Made by a program: the position numbers and the translations under genes. A DNA stretch of 57,023 bases, from the NCBI GenBank assembly GCA_910587325.1, contig CAJUKB010000008.1:1-57023 (forward strand). The letters run 5' to 3'. Position 1 is the first letter of the stretch. Each line of letters opens with the position of its first letter. Shown here in pieces: positions 8,272-17,067 of the stretch. The notes beneath the pieces are model-generated. The model searched no databases, was not told where the DNA came from, and worked only from the letters and a program-made list of their open reading frames with translations. This DNA is from an uncultured Bacilli bacterium (GTDB taxonomy: Bacteria; Bacillota_I; Bacilli_A; RF39; UBA660).

Positions 8272-8613
8272 ATGAGAAATCATGATATGAGATTAAATGA
8301 AGAACCTTTTGATATGATTGCAAATGATATTAAAGATATTGAATATAGGTTAAATGATGAGAAGCGTCAACAAATACAAATTGGTGATACAATTACTTTT
8401 TATAAGCGACCATTAGAGAAAGAGATAATCAAAGTATTAGTAACTGATTTAAAATATTATAAAACTTTATTGGAAATGTATTCTGCTACTTTTGAAAAAG
8501 ATTTTAAAGATAGATATGATAGTCCACAAGCTGTTGTGGATGATACACCATACTATACAAATGAAGAAGTAGCAAAATATGGATGTGTAGCAATCTACTT
8601 TAAAAAAATTTGA
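8272..8613 (+). CDS. ASCH-domain (PUA-like) protein
   Basis: The 113-residue protein matches the compact ASCH group: the opening MRLNEEPFDMIANDIKDIEY, where substrate-facing residues lie (KDIEYRL), then the IQIGDTITFYK strand and a final VAKYGCVAIYFKKI strand. ASCH domains have a PUA-like fold and are linked to RNA; one E. coli member (YqfB) removes acetyl groups from N4-acetylcytidine. GGAG precedes the ATG by 8 bases. A second, different ASCH gene lies at 17068, so the island holds two. Confidence 0.85.
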   Translation: MRNHDMRLNEEPFDMIANDIKDIEYRLNDEKRQQIQIGDTITFYKRPLEKEIIKVLVTDLKYYKTLLEMYSATFEKDFKDRYDSPQAVVDDTPYYTNEEVAKYGCVAIYFKKI

Positions 8614-8805
8614 TAATAGTGCTGTTTTTAAACTATTAAATAAAAAAATTAAAATTTGTTTTTTCCCTTTATTTATAAGGGCTAAACAGCTGCTTTTAGA
8701 GATAATTATCAAATCGTGTCCGTTGCATGTCCTAAAAAAATGTGGTATTATGGTAATATACGAAAATTCTAGATAATCGTATATTTGAATTATTTTGAAG
8801 TTCTT

Positions 8806-8834
8806 AACACAAGGGAAATTTTTCCTTGTTTTTT
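8806..8834 (+). terminator. Hairpin with T run upstream of the recombinase gene
   Basis: ACAAGG and CCTTGT close a stem (extended by AAA/TTT pairs) followed by TTTTTTT. It lies between a possible upstream transcript and the recombinase ribosome site at 8851, so it could terminate or attenuate. The wider gap 8614-8868 otherwise holds no gene I can see; it contains a short inverted repeat CCCTT/AAGGG near 8665-8681. Confidence 0.55.
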
Positions 8835-8868
8835 TGTCGTTAAAAATTATAGGAAAGGAGAAAAAAAT

Positions 8869-10601
8869 ATGGATGACAAAAAGTATGTAGTAGGACTTTA
8901 CCCTAGAGTTTCAACAGAAGATCAATTTAGGAATGGTCATAGTTTAGATGAACAAAAAGAAAGAATGTTGAAACTATGTGATTACAAGAATTATGAAGTG
9001 TATAAGGTGTATGAAGATGCAGGAATAAGTGCTAAAAATATGAATCGACCTGCTTTTCAAGAAATGATTCAAGATATTAAAGATGGAAAGATAAACAAGA
9101 TTATTGTTTATAAGTTAGATAGACTTACTCGTTCTATCAAAGATTTAGAAGAGATATGTACCTTTTTAGAAGAAAATAATTGTAGTTTAGAAAGTATGTG
9201 TGAAGATATTAATACATCTACTGCTAATGGTAAGTTTTTTATTAGAATGCTTACTATACTTGCACAACTAGAAATTGAACAAGTGAAAGAACCAAATTTG
9301 GAATGGTTGGAGCTGTGAAGAAAGGTCATTTTGTAGGACGTCCACCTATTGGATATGATAAAGTTGATAAAAAATTAGTTGTAAATGATATTGAGAGTGA
9401 AGTTATTAGAAGAATATTTGATTTATATGTAAAAGGTGTTGCAGCTAATGCCATTACTAAATTGTTAAACAAGGAAAAAGTATTAAATAGAAAATGGATA
9501 CCTACTTTAGTTGATAGAATACTATCTAATGAAATTTATATTGGTAATTATGTTCATAGGAAAACAGTTAGTAATGAAGAATCACAAAGGTTTGATGGAG
9601 TTGCTCCAGCAATTATTGAAGAAGAAGTATTTAATATAGCTCAAATACAGAAACAAAAGAATCTGAAAAACTACAAAAGAAAACAAACTTATATTTTTAT
9701 GCAAAGTATCAAATGTCCAAAGTGTGGTACTATCATGGGTGGTTGTTCTAGTAAAAGTCATACTGGAGAAAAACATTGTTATTATCAATGTGCCAACTGT
9801 AAAACAAGAGTTAGTGAAAAGAAAATTGAAAAACAAATGATTAATTTTTTCGATGATATGTTAGATTTTTTCTTACTTATTGATAATACTTATAAACCTT
9901 ATTTATATCAAGATACTGAAAAAGAATTAAAAAAATGTAATGAAATAATAGATGAATTAAATACAAAAGAAAAAAGAATTAAGAGTGCTTTTGTAGATGG
10001 AATTGTTGAAGAAATAGAATTAAAAGATGAATTAGATTTTATTAAAAATCAAAAGAAAATAACAGAAGAAAAAATCAAAGATTTAACCATAAAGGAAAGT
10101 ACAGTAGATCATAAAAATGAAATGAGATTAATATATAATTTAAAACAATTAGAACAAATAAAAAACAAATCATATTATGTTAGAAAGAATCATTTATGGG
10201 ATAAATTATCTAAAGAAAAAAAACAGGAATTAGTATTTAAATATATTGACAATATTAGTATTGAAGTTGATAAAAAGAAAAATGTATCTATTAAGAAGAT
10301 TAATATCAACAAAAAAGAAATCAATAATATTGGTTATTTATTTAGAGAAAACTGTTTTGATTTATTAGTTAATTCTAATGATAAAAATTTAATATTATCT
10401 AATTATAAATCAAAAGAAGAAATAGAAAGTTATGTTAAATCTTTAAGTGAGTTCTATAAAATCAAACAAAATAATTTAAATATTGATTCTATTAATTTAG
10501 AAGAATTAAATCAAAGTAGTGATGTATTACAAATAATTCCTAGCAAAAAAGAATCAAAATTTGATAAGGAAAGTTTAACATTACTGTCAATAAATGCCTG
10601 A
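8869..10601 (+). pseudogene. Large serine recombinase, frameshifted
   Basis: The first part (8869-9318, 149 residues) is a resolvase catalytic domain with nucleophile Ser15 in YPRVSTEDQ and YKLDRLTRS. The frame breaks near 9285. The second part (9303-10601) continues with GHFVGRPPIGYDK, the recombinase domain, a zinc ribbon (CPKCG...CANC) and a coiled-coil C-terminal region. Reading the second frame backwards gives SERTKFGM, the usual link; the DNA CAAGTGAAAGA would be CAAACAAGTGAAAGA in an intact gene, so a 4-base loss at a CAAA repeat explains the break. AGGAAAGGAG sits before ATG 8869. The family integrates and excises mobile elements; this one should be inactive, fixing its element. Confidence 0.9.
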
Positions 10602-10632
10602 AATATGGTAAAATTATATTGAGGTGACAAGC

Positions 10633-11736
10633 ATGGATAAACCAGTAAGAAAGGCTGTCAGAACTTTTGTAATTCAAGATAACAAAGTATTAGCAATTAA
10701 ATATTCAACTGAAAAGAATAATGGGTTTTATGATATTCCAGGTGGAAAAATTGAAAATGGAGAGACTAATTTTGATGCTTCTATTAGAGAATGTTTAGAA
10801 GAAACGGGTATTCAAATAATTAATCAAAAATATATTGGTAATTTAGTTATTGAATATCCAGAAATGATTTTTGATTTTGATGTAATAATATGCAAAAAGT
10901 TTGAAGGAAATCCAAATAATTTTGATGAAAATGAATCTATGTGGATAGAAATAGAAGATTTAATAAATCAAGAAAAGAGGTTTCCTTGTATTGATATTTT
11001 AAAATCTGAATACAAAAAATATTTTAAATATGGTAACTTTAAAATTAAATTTATAGTTGATAAAAATCACGATATTTTACAAAAAGAAATAATTGATAGT
11101 GATTGTGGATATGTTAAAATGTGGAATAATTGGTCAAAAAAAAGAAATGGATTACCAGTATACGATGATTGGCTAGATGATTATAATGAAGTATTAGATA
11201 GTAATAAAGACAGTGAGATACTAGATTTAGGGTGTGGAATTGGTGCAGATACTTTATATTTAATTGAAAAAGGTTATAATGTACTATCTTGTGATTTTTC
11301 AACTGAAGCACTAAATAATATTAAGAATAGTATTCCAAAAAGTAAAACTATGTATTTAGATATGGTAGATAATTTTCCATTTAAGGATGAAAGTTTTTCA
11401 TTAATAATAGCAGACCTATCTTTACATTATTTTGATAATGAGACTACTATTCATATCATGAATGAAATAAGAAGAATTTTAAAGAAAAATGGTATTTTAT
11501 TATCAAGAGTTGCTTCAATTAATGACTTTAATTTTGGTGCAGGAATTGGTGAAAAACTGGAAAATAATTTCTACTTTGAGGGGGATTATACAAAAAGATT
11601 TTTTGATCAAGAGGATATAAATAAATATTTTGGTATTGTTGGAACGCTAGAGTCATTTGAAACTTCTATGATAAGAAATGAGAAAGAATATTCAAAACCT
11701 AAAGTGGTATATCAAATCAAAGTAAAAAAAATATAG
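10633..11736 (+). CDS. Nudix hydrolase - SAM methyltransferase fusion
   Basis: Residues 1-135 form a Nudix domain with a complete box (GKIENGE, seven residues, RECLEETG). Residues about 165-367 form a class I methyltransferase: motif I ILDLGCGIGADT, acidic CDFSTEAL, and FSLIIADLSLHYF. The two activities in one chain suggest handling of a modified nucleotide: hydrolysis plus methylation, or proofreading linked to synthesis. ATG 10633 follows GAGGTG by 6 bases. The next two genes (DUF218 and an ITPase-like protein) follow within 11 and 0 bases, so one operon is likely. The function of the set is not known to me. Confidence 0.85.
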   Translation: MDKPVRKAVRTFVIQDNKVLAIKYSTEKNNGFYDIPGGKIENGETNFDASIRECLEETGIQIINQKYIGNLVIEYPEMIFDFDVIICKKFEGNPNNFDENESMWIEIEDLINQEKRFPCIDILKSEYKKYFKYGNFKIKFIVDKNHDILQKEIIDSDCGYVKMWNNWSKKRNGLPVYDDWLDDYNEVLDSNKDSEILDLGCGIGADTLYLIEKGYNVLSCDFSTEALNNIKNSIPKSKTMYLDMVDNFPFKDESFSLIIADLSLHYFDNETTIHIMNEIRRILKKNGILLSRVASINDFNFGAGIGEKLENNFYFEGDYTKRFFDQEDINKYFGIVGTLESFETSMIRNEKEYSKPKVVYQIKVKKI

Positions 11737-11747
11737 GAGGACTATTT

Positions 11748-12389
11748 ATGAGTGAATTAAAATTATCCCAAATTAATGATGAAAATTTAATAGATGAACA
11801 AATTGATAATATTGTTTATTCGGATATAGAAGATGATGGATTATCTTCAGAATATGGTTTAGTTTTTGGAAATAGTATGCTAATAAATGAAAGAGTAAAT
11901 ACTTCTATGGAGGCTTATAAAAAAGGTAGAATAAAAAAAATAATATTTATGGGTGGAGTAAATGGAGTTAGTAATCAAGATAATTCTACAATACCAGAAT
12001 CAATAAAAATGAAAGAATTAGCATTATCATTAGGGATAAATGAAGAAGATATATTGATAGATGATACTTCTAATAATACTTTTGAAAATATAGAAAATGT
12101 CATGAAATTATTACCAAATAATATTAATCATATATCTATTGTTACAAGTGAATTTCATTTGAAAAGATGTTATGCAATATTAAAGAAAAATTATCCAAAT
12201 ATTTCAGTTACAATGATTCCTTCGAAAGATGGTTTTTCTGATAGAGACAATTGGTTTTTATCGGATAATTCATGGAATTCTGGAAGAATTCTTGCAACTT
12301 ATGAAGCACATTTATTAGTGAAATACGCAAAAGAAAATAAAATTTATGATTTAGAAATTAGAAATTTAAATAAAGAAAGAAGGTATTAA
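11748..12389 (+). CDS. YdcF/ElyC-type DUF218 protein
   Basis: The 213-residue protein carries the DUF218 pattern: GLVFGNSMLINERV, then KGRIKKIIFMGG, a middle DTSNNTFENIENV and IVTSEFHLKRC. Family members include YdcF, which binds S-adenosylmethionine, and membrane ElyC/SanA proteins; this one has no membrane segment, so it is cytoplasmic. It is placed between the Nudix-methyltransferase gene and an ITPase-like gene, with AGGAGGA upstream and its stop touching the next ATG. A role tied to the methyltransferase is an inference. Confidence 0.8.
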   Translation: MSELKLSQINDENLIDEQIDNIVYSDIEDDGLSSEYGLVFGNSMLINERVNTSMEAYKKGRIKKIIFMGGVNGVSNQDNSTIPESIKMKELALSLGINEEDILIDDTSNNTFENIENVMKLLPNNINHISIVTSEFHLKRCYAILKKNYPNISVTMIPSKDGFSDRDNWFLSDNSWNSGRILATYEAHLLVKYAKENKIYDLEIRNLNKERRY

Positions 12390-13016
12390 ATGAAATTACT
12401 ATATGCTACAAATAATAATTCAAAAGTTTATAATATGCGTAGAAGATTAGAAAATATTCCAATCGAAATAATAACACCTAAAGAACTTGGAATTAAAGTT
12501 AATGTTATAGAAGATGGAAAAACAGCTGTAGAAAATGCAATAAAAAAAGCTCAAGCATATTATGAAGAAACAAAAATACCTACTATTGCTGGAGATTCTG
12601 GACTATTTATAAATGGTATTCCTAGTGATAAACAACCAGGATTATTTGTAAGAAGAGTTAATGGTAAAGTTTTATCAGATGATGAAATGATAGAATATTA
12701 CACAAAATTAATAGAATTTATTGGTGGGAAAACTACAGGTTATTATGTTACAGGATTGGCTTTAATAACGGAACAAGGACTGTTTACTACTGAAATAAGT
12801 GAAGATAAGTTTATACTATCTTCAACGATTTCTAATAATAATCACCGTGAAAATCCTCTCGATGTGATGACTATAGATCCTGTTTCACAAAAATTTTATA
12901 CTGATATGACAGATGAAGATTTTAAAAGTTTAGGACATGTTTTTGATAAAGAGTGTGTAAAGTTTTTTGAAAAAAATCTTCTTGATAATAGTAAAAAATT
13001 GCAAAAAACACAATAG
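12390..13016 (+). CDS. Ham1/RdgB-like non-canonical purine NTP pyrophosphatase
   Basis: The 208-residue protein shows the ITPase fold: opening LLYATNNNSKVYNM (phosphate-binding NxxK), VIEDGKTAVENAIKKA, and IAGDSGLFINGI, where the family keeps its catalytic Asp. Classical RdgB hydrolyses dITP and XTP to monophosphates. Several usual positions differ (for example HRENPLDVM in place of the standard fingerprint), so its substrate may be another modified nucleotide. It is the third gene of the Nudix-methyltransferase operon and ends at a terminator. Confidence 0.8.
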   Translation: MKLLYATNNNSKVYNMRRRLENIPIEIITPKELGIKVNVIEDGKTAVENAIKKAQAYYEETKIPTIAGDSGLFINGIPSDKQPGLFVRRVNGKVLSDDEMIEYYTKLIEFIGGKTTGYYVTGLALITEQGLFTTEISEDKFILSSTISNNNHRENPLDVMTIDPVSQKFYTDMTDEDFKSLGHVFDKECVKFFEKNLLDNSKKLQKTQ

Positions 13017-13019
13017 TTT

Positions 13020-13043
13020 TTGGCACATAAATGTGCTTTTTTG
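13020..13043 (+). terminator. Rho-independent terminator
   Basis: GCACAT (13023-13028) pairs with ATGTGC (13031-13036), followed by TTTTTT. Ends the Nudix/DUF218/ITPase operon right after its last stop. Confidence 0.85.
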
Positions 13044-13064
13044 TTGTCTAAATATAGAAAGGAG

Positions 13065-13256
13065 ATGAGTTTTATTAATTATTTCTTTGAAATAGTCGTG
13101 CCACAATTATTAGAGTATTTTAAAGAAAATGCAAAGGATGTTCCTTATTCTTTGTTATTTGAAGTATTAATTAATAATAAAAACTATGAAAAAGAAGTTA
13201 AAGAAATGATTGAAAAATCTAATGAAATTAGTAAAAAATATACTGGAAAAAATTAA
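13065..13256 (+). CDS. Small hypothetical protein, 63 aa
   Basis: A helical acidic/basic protein without recognised family. The only ATG near the ribosome site (13065) directly abuts GGAG with no spacing, whereas the codon at normal distance is ATT at 13074, so the true start is doubtful. It lies between a terminator and a structured non-coding stretch. Small helical genes of this kind often accompany mobile elements, but nothing more can be shown. Confidence 0.4.
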   Translation: MSFINYFFEIVVPQLLEYFKENAKDVPYSLLFEVLINNKNYEKEVKEMIEKSNEISKKYTGKN

Positions 13257-13275
13257 ACTGTCGGAGACTATATTA

Positions 13276-13330
13276 GGGGGTCTTAGGGATATTCCCTAAC
13301 GAGTTGTAGGGTGTGTATACACCATGCTTG
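13276..13330. other. Structured intergenic element with two inverted repeats
   Basis: Between two genes lie a GC-richer stretch with TTAGGGA/TCCCTAA (13283-13289 and 13293-13299) and the palindrome GTGTATACAC (13313-13322) flanked by GG and CC. It is preceded by AGGGGG and followed by CTTGATA. No T run follows, so it is not a terminator. It could be a transfer origin, a recombination site or a structured RNA; none can be proved here. Confidence 0.4.
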
Positions 13331-13389
13331 ATATATTGAATTTCTATATTACGTTACCCGTTCTCTAATATTTTGAAAGGAGAGGTTGT

Positions 13390-13944
13390 ATGAGTGAAGA
13401 ATGGATAGAAAGAAAAGTTGTTCAAGAGATATTTTCATTAACCACAAAACAATTTGGAAGAGTTATGAGAAATATAAAACGAAGACATGAATATGATTAT
13501 TATTCATGGATAAAAAAAGATAAAGATAAGAAAACAAAGATGTATATAAAACAAGAATGTGTTGATTGGTTAAAAGAAGTTTATTTTAACAAAGAAGAAC
13601 ATTATTTAACTTCTGAGATAAGATTTTATAAAAAGAAAATTTTTGATTTAGAAAATGAATTAGGAATAGATCATAAAAGAAAAAAATATCAATCTTTTTC
13701 ATTAAGATTTTTGCCTTACTTGTTTGGTAAAAATATAAGTGCTATTCATGTAGCACTTCATAGGATGAAAAAAGTATTTCCTTATCCTATAACTTTTGAA
13801 GATGATGGTGTTATATGTGTAAAGGAAGAAGGAGTTAGGTGGTTGTATGAAAATTATTTTAAAAGAGATTATTTAAGAAAATTAGAAGAATATAAATGGG
13901 AATTAGAAATTAGAAAAAATAATGTGAAGGTCAAGACATGCTAA
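13390..13944 (+). CDS. Hypothetical protein with internal duplication
   Basis: The 184-residue basic protein has two related halves. Each has a helix-turn-like stretch (FGRVMRNIKRR; IHVALHRMKKVFPYP), a short beta hairpin, then a (C/G)VxWLxExYF motif (ECVDWLKEVYF about residues 57-67; EGVRWLYENYF about 151-161), and a long helix. The layout resembles tandem winged-helix or excisionase-type DNA-binding modules, but I do not recognise the family. GAAAGGAGAGG precedes the ATG, and the structured element lies just upstream, so binding to that site is a reasonable guess. Confidence 0.6.
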   Translation: MSEEWIERKVVQEIFSLTTKQFGRVMRNIKRRHEYDYYSWIKKDKDKKTKMYIKQECVDWLKEVYFNKEEHYLTSEIRFYKKKIFDLENELGIDHKRKKYQSFSLRFLPYLFGKNISAIHVALHRMKKVFPYPITFEDDGVICVKEEGVRWLYENYFKRDYLRKLEEYKWELEIRKNNVKVKTC

Positions 13945-13997
13945 AGTTTATTTGGTATAATATTTATAGTTAAAACTTAATGAAATGAGGTGTTATT

Positions 13998-14894
13998 GTG
14001 AATATTGAAAGCATACAAAAAGTCTTGTTAGAATGCTACTCAAAAGATTTATGCTATCCTAAAGTTCAAGATGATTGGAATGAAAATAATAAATGCTTTG
14101 GTATGTGTGCAATAACATCTCTAATCATTAATGATTATTTTGGTGGAGATATTTGTAAGATTCATGTTGATAATATTAGTCATTATTTCAATTTAATAGA
14201 AAATAAAGTTATAGATTTAACTTCAAGTCAGTTTAATCACAAAATAGATTATAAAGATTACCAAATCATAGATAGAGAAAAGATATTAACTGATGACACA
14301 AAAAATAGATATAACATACTAAAAACAAAATTAATAAAAAAATTATTAAAACAAGTTGATGAAAAAGTATATTCTTGTAAATCTTGTGATAAATTAGTTG
14401 ATAAGTTTCCTAAAGATGCAACTGTATTTATTGGAAGGGATAATGACATAGTTTTAGTTGGCGAAGCTCCCGCTAATAATGGATGGAGAAAAAGTCATAA
14501 ATTATGGTGTGATATAAATGGTAAAGTATTACCTAGTGGAGTTGTATTACAAAAATTATTTGATATTATTGATAGAAATATTTTTGAAACTACATTTTTA
14601 GAATCAGTTAAATGTTATCCGCTTGAAAGAAAAAATTTAAAAATTTGTTCTAGTAAGTGTAAAAATATAATGTTAGAACAATTAAGAATATTAAATCCTA
14701 AGTTGATTATTACTTTAGGAGAATTTCCAACTAGAAATTTACTTAATTTTAAATTTAATAAGTTTGCAGATGTAGTTGGTAATATATATGAAGTCAATGG
14801 CTATAAGATATTACCTATTTATCATCCTAGTCCTATATCTCCAAAAAGTTATAAAGATAATGTCCCAATTTTTGAAAATTTACGAGATATGTAG
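13998..14894 (+). CDS. YunG-like domain fused to an iron-sulphur uracil-DNA-glycosylase-like domain
   Basis: Residues 1-115 match the YunG group (GMCAITSLIINDYFGG, HYFNLIENKVIDLTSSQF). Residues about 120-298 match family 4/5-type uracil-DNA glycosylases: motif GEAPANNGW, a VKCYPLERK segment, PKLIITLGEFPTRNLL and the YHPSPISP motif. Cysteines in SCKSC, VKC and ICSSKC are placed as in the 4Fe-4S cluster of that family. Such enzymes cut uracil or other damaged bases from DNA. The first motif departs from the common GEAPGxxED, so activity may differ. GTG 13998 follows ATGAGG. I do not know this fusion as a described architecture. Confidence 0.8.
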   Translation: MNIESIQKVLLECYSKDLCYPKVQDDWNENNKCFGMCAITSLIINDYFGGDICKIHVDNISHYFNLIENKVIDLTSSQFNHKIDYKDYQIIDREKILTDDTKNRYNILKTKLIKKLLKQVDEKVYSCKSCDKLVDKFPKDATVFIGRDNDIVLVGEAPANNGWRKSHKLWCDINGKVLPSGVVLQKLFDIIDRNIFETTFLESVKCYPLERKNLKICSSKCKNIMLEQLRILNPKLIITLGEFPTRNLLNFKFNKFADVVGNIYEVNGYKILPIYHPSPISPKSYKDNVPIFENLRDM

Positions 14895-14993
14895 TATTTT
14901 GTAGAATTATTTGATATAATATTTTTAGATTTAAAGGGCTAGTACAGACTTTAATGAGTTTTGTATTGGTCTTTTTTAGATATGGGGGATAAA

Positions 14994-15512
14994 ATGAAAA
15001 AGATTATATTCTTGAGTGGTGTTCATGGCGTTGGTAAAGGATATATTGCCAAACAAATAGAAAAAGAAGTTAATATGCCAATATATGAAGCAAGTAAGTT
15101 AATTCGACTTAATGGAGTACCAAGTGATAAAAATAAAAGAGTAGATAATGTAGGAAACAACCAAGAATTATTAATAAATTCGATAAATAATCTAATTAGT
15201 GATGAAATCTTTATATTAGATGGACATACCTGCTTGATAACTGCCGATAGTAACATTGAATCAATTGACATCAATTACTTTAGAAAAATTAACATTATAG
15301 GCATTATTTCTATTTATGATGATATTAATATTATAAAAGAAAGAATTTATAAAAGAGACAATACTAATTTTAGTAAATCAGTATTAGATAATTTACAGCG
15401 AACTGAAATAGAAAATACCAAACAATTATCAAAGCAATTATGTGTACCTCTATTGGTATTCAAAAACGGAGATGATATAGATAGGTTAATTAATTTTATT
15501 AGAAGCTTGTAG
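14994..15512 (+). CDS. P-loop nucleotide kinase-like protein
   Basis: The 172-residue protein starts with a Walker A loop (LSGVHGVGKG, residues 7-16) and has the short kinase fold: a lid-like ASKLIRLNGVP region, a FILDGHTCLI strand and a C-terminal REIY-type arginine segment (IKERIYKRDN). It looks like an adenylate-kinase-type or AAA_33 small-molecule kinase; the substrate is unknown. GGGGGAT precedes ATG 14994. It lies 10 bases before the PIN-GNAT gene with an AGGAGG link, so both are probably one transcript. Confidence 0.75.
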   Translation: MKKIIFLSGVHGVGKGYIAKQIEKEVNMPIYEASKLIRLNGVPSDKNKRVDNVGNNQELLINSINNLISDEIFILDGHTCLITADSNIESIDINYFRKINIIGIISIYDDINIIKERIYKRDNTNFSKSVLDNLQRTEIENTKQLSKQLCVPLLVFKNGDDIDRLINFIRSL

Positions 15513-15522
15513 GAGGTTTTAA

Positions 15523-17013
15523 ATGATAAAAATATTATTAGACACTAATATAATTGTATATAGGGAAAGCGATAATGTTTATAAAGAAAAAATTGGTGAA
15601 TTATTTAAGATTATTGATAATAACCCAGATATGTATAAGTATATACATCCAATAATTACACAAGAATTATTACAAAATTTTCATAATGAAAAAAGAGATT
15701 TGCTACTTGATAGATTGACTTCATATAATGTGTTAGATGGGAGTAGAAATGTTGATTATAAATTAAAAACAATTACTAATCCTTTAAACAAAACAGATAA
15801 TGACCAAATAGATGATATCATTTTAAATGAACTATATGTTGGCAAAGTAGATTTTTTAATCACTGAAGATAAAAAAATAAAGCAAAAATCAATTGCTTTA
15901 GGCATCGGTAATAAAGTAATGAATATTAATGAATTCATTTTTCTAAATAAAAATGAGAAAAATATAAACCATAATATTTTAGATATTTATAAAGTTAAGT
16001 TTGGAGATTTAGATATAAATGATTCTTTTTTTGATTCGCTAAAAAATGATTATCCTGGATTTTTAGATTGGTATGAAAGAAAGAACAATGAAGATGTATA
16101 TTGCTATAAAGAACAAGGTAAGATATTAGGATTATTATTTCTTAAAAATGAGGAGCCTGAATCAGAAGATTACTCTGACATTAAACCTATGATGAAACTA
16201 AATAGAAAATTAAAAATTTCAACTTTTAAAGTAGATATTGGTGGCAAGAAAATTGGAGAAAGATTTATGAAAATAGTATTTGATCAAGCACTATTTTCTA
16301 TGGTAGATGAAATATACGTTACTATTTATGATAATGATGATAAAAAGATGAATCTGATAAGATATTTTGAAAAATTTGGATTTAATTATTATGGAAAAAA
16401 GAATAATGAATTAGTATATATTAGGAACATGAAAAAGAATTTTGATGATAATAATCCTTTGAAAAATTATCCATACATAAAAAGAAATAATGATACATTT
16501 GTTATTCCAATCAAGCCTAAGTATCATACATATTTATTGCCTGATTCAATATTATATAGAGAATCATATAAGGATATTCATATGCCAGTTGAATATGCTA
16601 TAAATAAATACTATATTACAAATAGTGGTTGGTTAGAGATTCCAAAAATTGGAGATAACATTGTTTTTTATCGTAGTCGACAAGAAGGTGCTATTGCTAA
16701 ATATTCAAGTGTATTAACCACTATTGGTGTTGTTACTAATATATTTATTCCAAAAAATGAACAAGAATTGGTTAATAAAGTTTCAGGGAGAACAGTATAT
16801 AATGAAAGTGAATTAAGAAAAACATATAGTAAAAACACTTATGTAATTGAATTTGCATATATAACTACTTTAGATAAAAAATTAAATTATGATTTTTGTA
16901 AAACAAATGGCATATTAGAAGAAGCCCCACGAGGAGTTTCTAAAATTGATAGTACAAAATTTCAAAAAATAATTGAGTTTGGTAAAGTTGACACAACTTT
17001 AATTATTAAATAA
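15523..17013 (+). CDS. PIN nuclease - GNAT acetyltransferase - PUA-like fusion
   Basis: Residues 1-145 are a PIN domain with its acidic set (LLDTNIIVY; TQELLQN; KTDNDQIDDII; FLITEDKKI). Residues about 155-315 are GNAT-like, with the acetyl-CoA loop region DIGGKKIGERFM and the final YFEKFGFNYYG. Residues about 320-496 contain an EVE/PUA-like part (GDNIVFYRSRQEGAIAKY, TTIGVVTNIF). PIN domains cut RNA, GNATs acetylate small molecules, proteins or aminoacyl-tRNA, and PUA-like folds bind RNA, so an RNA-directed effector is likely. An ASCH gene follows 54 bases downstream, the usual partner of such proteins. Confidence 0.8.
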   Translation: MIKILLDTNIIVYRESDNVYKEKIGELFKIIDNNPDMYKYIHPIITQELLQNFHNEKRDLLLDRLTSYNVLDGSRNVDYKLKTITNPLNKTDNDQIDDIILNELYVGKVDFLITEDKKIKQKSIALGIGNKVMNINEFIFLNKNEKNINHNILDIYKVKFGDLDINDSFFDSLKNDYPGFLDWYERKNNEDVYCYKEQGKILGLLFLKNEEPESEDYSDIKPMMKLNRKLKISTFKVDIGGKKIGERFMKIVFDQALFSMVDEIYVTIYDNDDKKMNLIRYFEKFGFNYYGKKNNELVYIRNMKKNFDDNNPLKNYPYIKRNNDTFVIPIKPKYHTYLLPDSILYRESYKDIHMPVEYAINKYYITNSGWLEIPKIGDNIVFYRSRQEGAIAKYSSVLTTIGVVTNIFIPKNEQELVNKVSGRTVYNESELRKTYSKNTYVIEFAYITTLDKKLNYDFCKTNGILEEAPRGVSKIDSTKFQKIIEFGKVDTTLIIK

Positions 17014-17067
17014 GATTTGAACTTAAAATTATGATATAATTAGGATAATAATAGGAGGAAATATTTT

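Noticed and set aside
13310..13323. MobV-type oriT
   Set aside because: GTGTGTATACACC recalls the pMV158 nick region only weakly and no relaxase gene is in the window, so it is listed only as a structured element.
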